5,558 nucleotides of DNA from Prolixibacteraceae bacterium (GTDB taxonomy: Bacteria > Bacteroidota > Bacteroidia > Bacteroidales > Prolixibacteraceae), in the NCBI GenBank assembly GCA_014380255.1, contig JACMKG010000258.1, forward strand, positions 1 through 5,558, written 5' to 3'. The position numbers and the translations under genes are program-made. This document shows, piece by piece, positions 1 through 4,629 of this stretch; positions within the stretch are counted from its first letter, which is position 1; the number at the start of each line of letters is the position of its first letter. The notes under the pieces were generated by a model. The model saw nothing but the letters and a program-made list of their open reading frames with translations. It searched no databases and was not told the DNA's origin.

Positions 1-1
1 C

Positions 2-1087
2 CCCGAGTACCTGTACGAACAGGCAAAGGATAAAATTAGGGTGGTAATAGGTGGCAGCCACGGCAAAACGACCATCACCTCGATGGTCATGCATGTGCTG
101 AGCTTCAACCAAATTAAATTCGATTACATGGTAGGGGCGCAGCTGGAAGGATTTGATACCATGGTTTCGTTGACAGATGAGGCCAAAATAGCCGTCTTTG
201 AAGGCGACGAGTATCTATCTTCTCCCATCGATTTAAGGCCTAAATTTCATCTCTATTTCCCCCATATAGCCCTTTTGAGCGGTATTGCATGGGACCATAT
301 CAATGTATTTCCCACTTTCCCCTTCTACGTTGAACAGTTCAGCAAGTTTGTGGAGTTGATTGAGCCCAACGGTTCTTACATCTACTTTGAAAAAGATGAG
401 AACCTGCAGCAGATTGCCGCCAATAGCCGGGAAGACTTAGAGAAACTGCCCTATTGGTCGCATGATTCAGTGATCGAGAATGGGATTACTTATTTGTTGG
501 CTGATGGGAAAAAGATAAAACTTCAGATCTTTGGGGATCACAACCTTCAGAATATTTCAGGAGCCCAACTGATTTGCTGTCAACTGGGATTAACCGATGA
601 GCAGTTCTACGCAGCTATTGCTGAATTTAAAGGTGCTTCACGCCGCCTGGAGGTACTCGCTCAAAAAGAGGATTGCGTGGTTTTTAACGACTTTGCCCAT
701 TCACCCTCGAAGCTTAAAGCCACTACTGAAGCAGTGAAAAAGCAATTCCCCGAAAGGAAACTGGTAGCCTGTTTGGAATTGCATACGTTCAGTTCCCTGA
801 AAAAAGACTTTCTTCCGCAGTATAAAAATTCCATGAATGCTGCTGATCTGGCCATTGTGTATTTCAACCCTCATACCATCGAGCACAAGAAACTGGAGCC
901 CATCACGGAAGAACAGGTGGCAGAAGCGTTTGATTCACCCGGCATGATGATATCCACTGATTCGGATCAGTTGTTTGCTTATCTTAGATCCCAGGAGTGG
1001 GAGAATGCTAACCTGCTGCTGATGACCTCAGGAAACTTTTCAGGCAAGAACCTAAAACAGCTGGCCGAAGAACTGGTAAAGGATTAA
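2..1087 (+). CDS. mpl: Mpl-type Mur ligase (UDP-N-acetylmuramate:L-Ala-gamma-D-Glu-meso-DAP ligase), 5'-truncated
   Basis: Cytoplasmic ATP-dependent ligase. Mpl enzymes join recycled murein tripeptide to UDP-MurNAc, bypassing MurC, MurD and MurE. The open frame runs in from the window edge (first full codon at base 2, visible start PEYLYEQAKDKIR), so the GTG at 41 is not the start. About 361 residues are visible; the family is roughly 450, so the N-terminal UDP-binding domain is mostly missing. Numbering from the first visible codon, motifs in order are: P-loop GGSHGKTT (17-24), EGDEY (67-71; Mpl enzymes have EADEY), WDH (97-99), GDHNLQN (178-184), GASRRLE (211-217), NDFAHSP (229-235) and MTSGNFSG (341-348). 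The segment that I recall as EPRS-like in proteobacterial Mpl reads ELHTFSSL (259-266). The stop is TAA, and the gene converges on the permease. It could instead be a MurC-like paralogue, but EGDEY and NDFAHSP favour Mpl. The family call is firm; the exact substrate is inferred. Confidence 0.88.
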   Translation, partial: PEYLYEQAKDKIRVVIGGSHGKTTITSMVMHVLSFNQIKFDYMVGAQLEGFDTMVSLTDEAKIAVFEGDEYLSSPIDLRPKFHLYFPHIALLSGIAWDHINVFPTFPFYVEQFSKFVELIEPNGSYIYFEKDENLQQIAANSREDLEKLPYWSHDSVIENGITYLLADGKKIKLQIFGDHNLQNISGAQLICCQLGLTDEQFYAAIAEFKGASRRLEVLAQKEDCVVFNDFAHSPSKLKATTEAVKKQFPERKLVACLELHTFSSLKKDFLPQYKNSMNAADLAIVYFNPHTIEHKKLEPITEEQVAEAFDSPGMMISTDSDQLFAYLRSQEWENANLLLMTSGNFSGKNLKQLAEELVKD

Positions 1088-1092
1088 TATTT

Positions 1093-1210
1093 AACACATA
1101 GACACATAGGGCACATAGAAAAGAATAATAAATATTTGATTTATTATTGACAAGAATTTACAAGTATTTTTATCTATGTGCTCTATGTGTCTATGTGTTT
1201 TTTCTTTTTA
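1093..1210. terminator. Long inverted repeat of ACATAG units, likely bidirectional terminator
   Basis: Arms 1093-1119 and 1173-1199 are 27 nt each and pair along their whole length, with one G-T pair (1110/1182). Each arm holds three copies of ACATAG or its complement: 1096-1101, 1104-1109 and 1113-1118 on the left, and CTATGT at 1174-1179, 1183-1188 and 1191-1196 on the right. The right arm runs into a T-rich tract (1197-1209) on the plus strand. The left arm is followed by T/A-rich sequence when read on the minus strand. It fills the gap between two convergent genes, as a shared terminator should. The 53-nt spacer is long for an intrinsic terminator but is partly closed by its own inner hairpin. 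It may also be one copy of a dispersed intergenic repeat. Confidence 0.6.
1124..1148. repeat. Perfect AT-only palindrome inside the larger inverted repeat
   Basis: AATAATAAAT (1124-1133) and ATTTATTATT (1139-1148) are perfect complements around the 5-nt loop ATTTG. The palindrome lies in the spacer of the 27-bp inverted repeat but is not concentric with it (centre 1136 versus 1146). In RNA it would form a weak secondary stem that brings the outer arms closer. No gene overlaps it. Confidence 0.7.
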
Positions 1211-1218
1211 ATGATCTC

Positions 1219-2640
1219 CTAAATAAACAGACTCATCAACAGCACGGTGATTATACCTACCACGCCTACGATGGATTCCATAACGGTCCATGTCTGAAAG
1301 GTCTGCTTGATGCTCAGTCCGAAGTATTCCTTGAACATCCAGAAGCCTGAATCGTTGAAATGGGACCACATTACGCTACCGGCCCCTGTGGCCAGTACCA
1401 TCAGCTCGGGTGAAGCGCCTGCCTGCTGAGCAATGGGCAGCATGATGGGAGCCGTTGTAAGTGTTGCCACAGTTGCCGACCCTACAGCCAGCCTGAAAAT
1501 GGAGGCAATCAGAAAGGCCATCAGCAGTGGATTCATATTCAAGTTACCCGAGATAGAACGGATGTATTCAATCACATGGCTGTCTTTCAAGACCTGGGAA
1601 AAAGCTCCCCCGCCGGCAATGATAAGGATGATCATGGCAATGGCGCCAATGGATCTGGACGAGCTGTTCATCACCTCATCCATGCTTCTGCCTTTGCGAA
1701 GGCCAAGGGTCAGGATAGCAACCACCACGGCCATGAAAAGGGCTATATTGGCATCGCTCATGAATTTAAAGAATGTGAGAACGGCCGAGATGATTTCAGT
1801 GGACTGGCTGCTAAACCCCTTCTGGGTAAAGATTTGCTCGTAATAACCGGTAACTGTATGGATGCCTAATCGGGTCAGTTCAGCCTGTGCCGGGGGAGGT
1901 CCAAAAGTCAAATCTGCCAGCGCCCCCATAAGCATTAAAATGATCGGGGTTACAGCACAAAGTATGCTGATGCCAAGGCCGGGAAGTTCACTTTTTACAA
2001 ACACGCGTTCCTGAAACAGCTCGGCAGGAGGGGTTACTTCAATGTTTTTGGTGAAGCGCGAAAGCCAGACTCCACCGATCAGACAGGCAGGAATCATGGG
2101 AATCAGCCCGTAAAGCAATACCATGTTTACATCGGCTTCATATATAAAAGAAACATAGGTAGGTGCAGGGTGGGGAGGTAAAAAGCAATGAGCCACTGAT
2201 AAGGCCGAACACAACGGCAATGCAAGCCATATGGTGGGCAGCTTGGTGGTGTTGGCAAAGGTAAAGATCAAGGGTATCAAAACCAAAAAGCTGGCATTGT
2301 ACATCATCGGAAGTCCTACCAGAAAGCCGGTAATCAACAGGGCATACTGAATGTTTTTCAGTCCCATAAACTCAATCATGCGAAAGGTAATGGTGTGAGC
2401 AGCACCGCTTTCCTCCAGTATCTTTCCAAGCATAGCGCCAAAGGCCAGAATAAGGACAATCTTTCCCATGGTATCGCCCACTCCTTTGAGCACAGATTCC
2501 AGGATAGTCATCGGGTTCATGCCGCTTAGCAACCCGACGGCAAAAGAAGTGATCAACAGGGCCAGGAAGGCATTGAGTTTAAATTTGCTGATAAGCAGCA
2601 AAAGGATCAGTATCCCGATTCCGACAATTAGAAGAGGCAT
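1219..2640 (-). CDS. GntP-family permease (gluconate/sugar-acid:H+ symporter)
   Basis: Inner-membrane proton symporter of the GntP family, whose known members import gluconate, idonate or D-serine. It has 473 residues and is hydrophobic throughout, with about 12 likely membrane segments. The start MPLLIVGIGILILLLLI matches the usual family N-terminus, supporting ATG at 2640. Family motifs in order: KFKLNAFLALL (19-29), LAFGAMLGK (65-73), HCFLPPHPAP (151-160; enteric GntT, as I recall it, has HGFLPPHPGP), GRSMD (317-321), IAGGGAFSQVL (341-351), GSATVATLTTAPIM (387-400) and SHFNDSGFWMFKEYF (426-440). It is about 35 residues longer than enteric GntT because of an insertion near 247-290. Residues 114-115 are YN where the enteric proteins have YE. 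Two hairpins separate it from the fucosidase, so it is probably monocistronic. The stop is TAG. The family is certain; the substrate cannot be set, so no symbol is given. Confidence 0.93.
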   Translation of the reverse strand: MPLLIVGIGILILLLLISKFKLNAFLALLITSFAVGLLSGMNPMTILESVLKGVGDTMGKIVLILAFGAMLGKILEESGAAHTITFRMIEFMGLKNIQYALLITGFLVGLPMMYNASFLVLIPLIFTFANTTKLPTIWLALPLCSALSVAHCFLPPHPAPTYVSFIYEADVNMVLLYGLIPMIPACLIGGVWLSRFTKNIEVTPPAELFQERVFVKSELPGLGISILCAVTPIILMLMGALADLTFGPPPAQAELTRLGIHTVTGYYEQIFTQKGFSSQSTEIISAVLTFFKFMSDANIALFMAVVVAILTLGLRKGRSMDEVMNSSSRSIGAIAMIILIIAGGGAFSQVLKDSHVIEYIRSISGNLNMNPLLMAFLIASIFRLAVGSATVATLTTAPIMLPIAQQAGASPELMVLATGAGSVMWSHFNDSGFWMFKEYFGLSIKQTFQTWTVMESIVGVVGIITVLLMSLFI

Positions 2641-2662
2641 AGTCCGGTTATTTAGTTTGCCA

Positions 2663-2701
2663 TAAAGGTAAAAATTTAGTGATAGTTACCCATCCATACA
2701 T
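2663..2701 (-). promoter_or_regulatory. Weak candidate promoter for the permease gene
   Basis: Read on the minus strand, TAAATTTT (2671-2678) matches the Bacteroidota -7 consensus TAnnTTTG at five of the six defined positions, and TACCTTTA (2663-2670) overlaps as an alternative. No good TTTG element lies 19-21 nt upstream (ATGT at 2698-2701 is the nearest position). A start from either box would leave a leader of roughly 15-30 nt before the ATG at 2640. No Shine-Dalgarno sequence is visible. Confidence 0.28.
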
Positions 2702-2915
2702 CATTTAAAAAGTGGCGTTTTGACCCGTTGATGGTTTATTTCTCATCTCTCAGGCAAAAGAAAAGGCCAGAGAACAACTAAAGAATCATTTTCAGAGGTT
2801 CAAAATGAAAAATAATTCTTTCCATATTTTAAATGCTGGTAAACGAAGCTGACAGCTATAGTCTCAGAAAGGTAGATAGTATACTCACCTGCCGGCAAAT
2901 CTGATGGCAGACTGC

Positions 2916-2961
2916 AAAAAACAATGGTGAATGACCTGATCAAGCAGGGCATTCACCATTG
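2916..2961 (-). terminator. Intrinsic terminator, second hairpin behind the fucosidase
   Basis: CAATGGTGAATG (2922-2933) and CATTCACCATTG (2950-2961) are perfect 12-bp complements. The stem continues past an A/G mismatch with CCTG/CAGG (2935-2938 with 2945-2948), closing a 6-nt loop. Read on the minus strand, the stem is followed at once by six T residues (2921-2916), the layout of a rho-independent terminator. It lies about 100 nt past the fucosidase stop, behind another hairpin, and would isolate the fucosidase transcript from the permease gene. Confidence 0.68.
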
Positions 2962-2999
2962 AAATCTTGTTTTGGGCCAATGACCCGGTTGTTAGATAA

Positions 3000-3050
3000 G
3001 GAGCTTAATCACAGTGCCGATAAAATTCATCGGGTATGTGATTAAGCTCC
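3000..3050 (-). terminator. Hairpin directly downstream of the fucosidase, likely first terminator
   Basis: GGAGCTTAATCACA (3000-3013) and TGTGATTAAGCTCC (3037-3050) are perfect 14-bp complements. An inner stem CCGAT/ATCGG (3017-3021 with 3029-3033) sits in the loop. On the minus strand the stem begins 13 nt after the fucosidase stop. The tail is TTATCTAAC, only moderately T-rich, so termination may be partial, or the hairpin may mainly protect the mRNA 3' end. On the plus strand a more T-rich stretch follows (3051-3069), but no plus-strand gene ends here. Confidence 0.55.
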
Positions 3051-3063
3051 CTTAGCTTTTGCT

Positions 3064-4452
3064 TTATTTTACCTGTATTTTAAACGACCAGGCATAGCTG
3101 CAGGAAGTGGGGCGTGCCTTTTGGCGAGGGTACTTAATCGTTAACCCGTTGGCCTCATCCCAGGTCCAGTCCAGTGTCTCGGGAACTCCCAGCATGGTAA
3201 TCTTGGATCCCTGAACAGGTTTTACCGCTTTTAATTTGAACTCTTCGCCTGCCCATTTCAGGAAGGTGGCATACACGTAATTATCTTTGGCCGTATAACG
3301 GGCATCCCCTTCTACCTGGGTTTTCCATGGACGGGTGCCATAAATGGCTTCACCGTTCACCTTAAGCCATTCACCAAGCTTAAGCAGCGGGTACTGCTCA
3401 TATTCAGGAATCAGCCCGGCAGCTGTTGGCCCTACGTTGATGTCGAAATTTCCGTTGCGGCTTACCCCATCAATGGTTTTATCGATAAAGGCCTTTGGGC
3501 TCAGGCAGTCTTCCATGTCGGTATCCTGGTTGTAGCCAAATGTCTTGGCAATGCCTTGCCAGAATGACCATTTATGGTTCAGATTACCTTCATTTCCCTT
3601 GTCATAGTCGTATTCCACATTGTACAAATCACCGTGTTTCCCGCGCTCTTCTTTGCCGAAGCGATCGTTTACAAACACTTCCTGATTTCTTTTGGCAGCT
3701 TCATTGTAGAAATAAGCGACCACTTCCTTCATTTTCCAGAAGGATTCGGGATGATCCCATTCTCCATCGAAGTAAAAGAAGTCTGGATGATACAGGTCGA
3801 TAAGTTCCTTGATTTGTGGAATCATAAAATCATCCACGTAGTTATTCACCTTTTTCAGTCCTGCATAAGGGATATCCTTACCCGTGTAAAGGGGGTTGTA
3901 CCACTCGTACAGTGAATAGTAAAGACCTACCTTCAGACCTTCTTTACGTGCGGCGGCAAAGTACTCTCCTAAAATATCCTTTTTAGGGCCCATTTTCATT
4001 GAATTGCGATCCGTATATTTGGATGGCCATAGGCAGAACCCGTCGTGGTGCTTGGAAGTGATAAACATGTATTTGGCACCCATGTTTTTGGCAAACTTAG
4101 CCCATTCGGTAGGGTTATAAGTCTCGGCTTTCCACTGAGGGATAAAATCATCATAGGTGGCCTTACCGTATTGCTCGCGGTGGTAGTCCATCGTTGGGTT
4201 CTTTGGTTCATTCATACGTCTGCCATACCATTCGGCATATGAAATCCCTTGCTCACGGGGTGCCCATGCAGGTACTGAATACACTCCCCAGTGCATGCTA
4301 AGGCCAATTTTGGCATCATCATACCATTGAGGCATCTTGTGCTTATCGAGCGATTCCCAGGTAGCCTGGTAAGGCGCCTGCGCCCAGGCTCCTGCCGAAA
4401 ATAACATTCCTGCCAGAAGGCAAGCCATAAAGATGGATTTAAGGTTCATCAT
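3064..4452 (-). CDS. Secreted alpha-L-fucosidase, glycoside hydrolase family 29
   Basis: Retaining exo-glycosidase that removes terminal alpha-L-fucose from glycans. It has 462 residues, typical of a GH29 enzyme without extra carbohydrate-binding modules. The signal peptide is about 1-24 (hydrophobic core MACLLAGMLFSAGAWA, likely cut AWA|QA), with no lipobox, so a soluble periplasmic or secreted enzyme is expected. The catalytic barrel spans about 30-365: MHWGVYSVPAW (53-63), EWY (74-76), ITSKHHDGFCLWPSKYTDRN (131-150), GLYYSLYEWYNP (176-187) and HPDFFYFDGEW (222-232), where D229 sits in the family's nucleophile position. A small C-terminal beta domain covers about 370-462. The acid/base residue is unclear; E280 and E288 are candidates. 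ATG 4452 is followed at once by a second ATG (4449), and either could start translation. A good promoter lies upstream and two hairpins follow. No SusC/SusD genes are in view. Confidence 0.95.
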   Translation of the reverse strand: MMNLKSIFMACLLAGMLFSAGAWAQAPYQATWESLDKHKMPQWYDDAKIGLSMHWGVYSVPAWAPREQGISYAEWYGRRMNEPKNPTMDYHREQYGKATYDDFIPQWKAETYNPTEWAKFAKNMGAKYMFITSKHHDGFCLWPSKYTDRNSMKMGPKKDILGEYFAAARKEGLKVGLYYSLYEWYNPLYTGKDIPYAGLKKVNNYVDDFMIPQIKELIDLYHPDFFYFDGEWDHPESFWKMKEVVAYFYNEAAKRNQEVFVNDRFGKEERGKHGDLYNVEYDYDKGNEGNLNHKWSFWQGIAKTFGYNQDTDMEDCLSPKAFIDKTIDGVSRNGNFDINVGPTAAGLIPEYEQYPLLKLGEWLKVNGEAIYGTRPWKTQVEGDARYTAKDNYVYATFLKWAGEEFKLKAVKPVQGSKITMLGVPETLDWTWDEANGLTIKYPRQKARPTSCSYAWSFKIQVK

Positions 4453-4479
4453 GTGTTTAGTTTTATAAGTGGTTTAATA

Positions 4480-4590
4480 GGTAAACAAATTTAGAAAGAA
4501 AAGCGAAGGATTCAACTATTTCATTCATACATATGATATGTTTCAAAACTTATCTAAAATACAGCTATTCGTGGCAGCTATTTGTTTACC
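4480..4590. promoter_or_regulatory. Concentric inverted repeats in the divergent promoter region, candidate operator
   Basis: GGTAAACAAAT (4480-4490) and ATTTGTTTACC (4580-4590) are perfect 11-bp complements. Midway lies the perfect 13-bp dyad ACATATgATATGT (4529-4541). Both structures have the same centre, base 4535. The left arm overlaps the fucosidase -7 box and the right arm overlaps the dipeptidase -33 box. An 8-bp direct repeat CAGCTATT (4562-4569 and 4575-4582) lies beside the right arm. The symmetry is seen directly; a regulatory role is inferred. No regulator gene is in view. Confidence 0.45.
4486..4516 (-). promoter_or_regulatory. Bacteroidota-type promoter of the fucosidase gene
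   Basis: Read on the minus strand, GTTG (4516-4513) is followed after exactly 19 nt by TAAATTTG (4493-4486), a perfect match to the -7 consensus TAnnTTTG; the -33 element matches at three of four positions (TTG). Transcription would start near 4480, leaving a leader of about 28 nt before the ATG at 4452. The -7 box overlaps the left arm of the inverted repeat at 4480-4490. Confidence 0.62.
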
Positions 4591-4611
4591 CAACAATAGT
4601 GCGTAAATTCG
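4581..4611 (+). promoter_or_regulatory. Bacteroidota-type promoter of the C69 dipeptidase gene
   Basis: TTTG (4581-4584) matches the -33 consensus and is followed after exactly 19 nt by TAAATTCG (4604-4611), one mismatch from TAnnTTTG. Transcription would begin around 4617, leaving a short, A-rich leader of roughly 13 nt without a Shine-Dalgarno sequence, as is usual in this phylum. The -33 box lies inside the right arm of the inverted repeat. Confidence 0.55.
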
Positions 4612-4629
4612 TCCATCAAATAAACTATT

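Larger units (their letters stand above)
2641..3063. other. 423-bp intergenic region without a gene
   Basis: This AT-rich gap lies between the permease start and the fucosidase stop, both genes being on the minus strand. It holds two hairpins behind the fucosidase (3000-3050 and 2916-2961) and a weak candidate promoter for the permease (2663-2701). There is also an imperfect inverted repeat (2780-2794 with 2806-2821; outer 7 bp AAAGAAT/ATTCTTT exact). The only in-frame start worth checking (ATG 2805) gives 15 codons. No tRNA, known riboswitch or gene remnant was recognised. The stretch 2820-2915 shows nothing convincing. Confidence 0.75.

Noticed and set aside
1093..1199. CRISPR-like or mobile-element reading of the ACATAG repeats
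   Set aside because: The units are hexamers spaced by 2-3 nt in inverted arms, without unique spacers; there is no transposase and no clear target-site duplication.
1147..1350. Plus-strand open frame of 67 codons (TTG start) beginning in the inverted repeat
   Set aside because: Its first third is a translation of the ACATAG repeat arm and the rest is antisense to the permease 3' end; the protein resembles nothing known.
1433..1869. Plus-strand open frames of 97 and 136 codons
   Set aside because: They are antisense shadows of the GntP permease, whose membrane segments and family motifs are unmistakable on the other strand.
2805..2852. Short plus-strand frame starting MKNNSFHILN
   Set aside because: It has only 15 codons, no promoter or ribosome site nearby, and sits in an imperfect inverted repeat.
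3344..4242. Several open frames of 63-113 codons over the fucosidase
   Set aside because: They are shadows of the GH29 gene in other frames, with no recognisable protein features.
1219..4452. A fucose-use operon joining the permease and the fucosidase
   Set aside because: A 423-bp gap with two terminator-like hairpins separates the genes, GntP proteins are not known as fucose importers, and no fucose catabolic gene is present.
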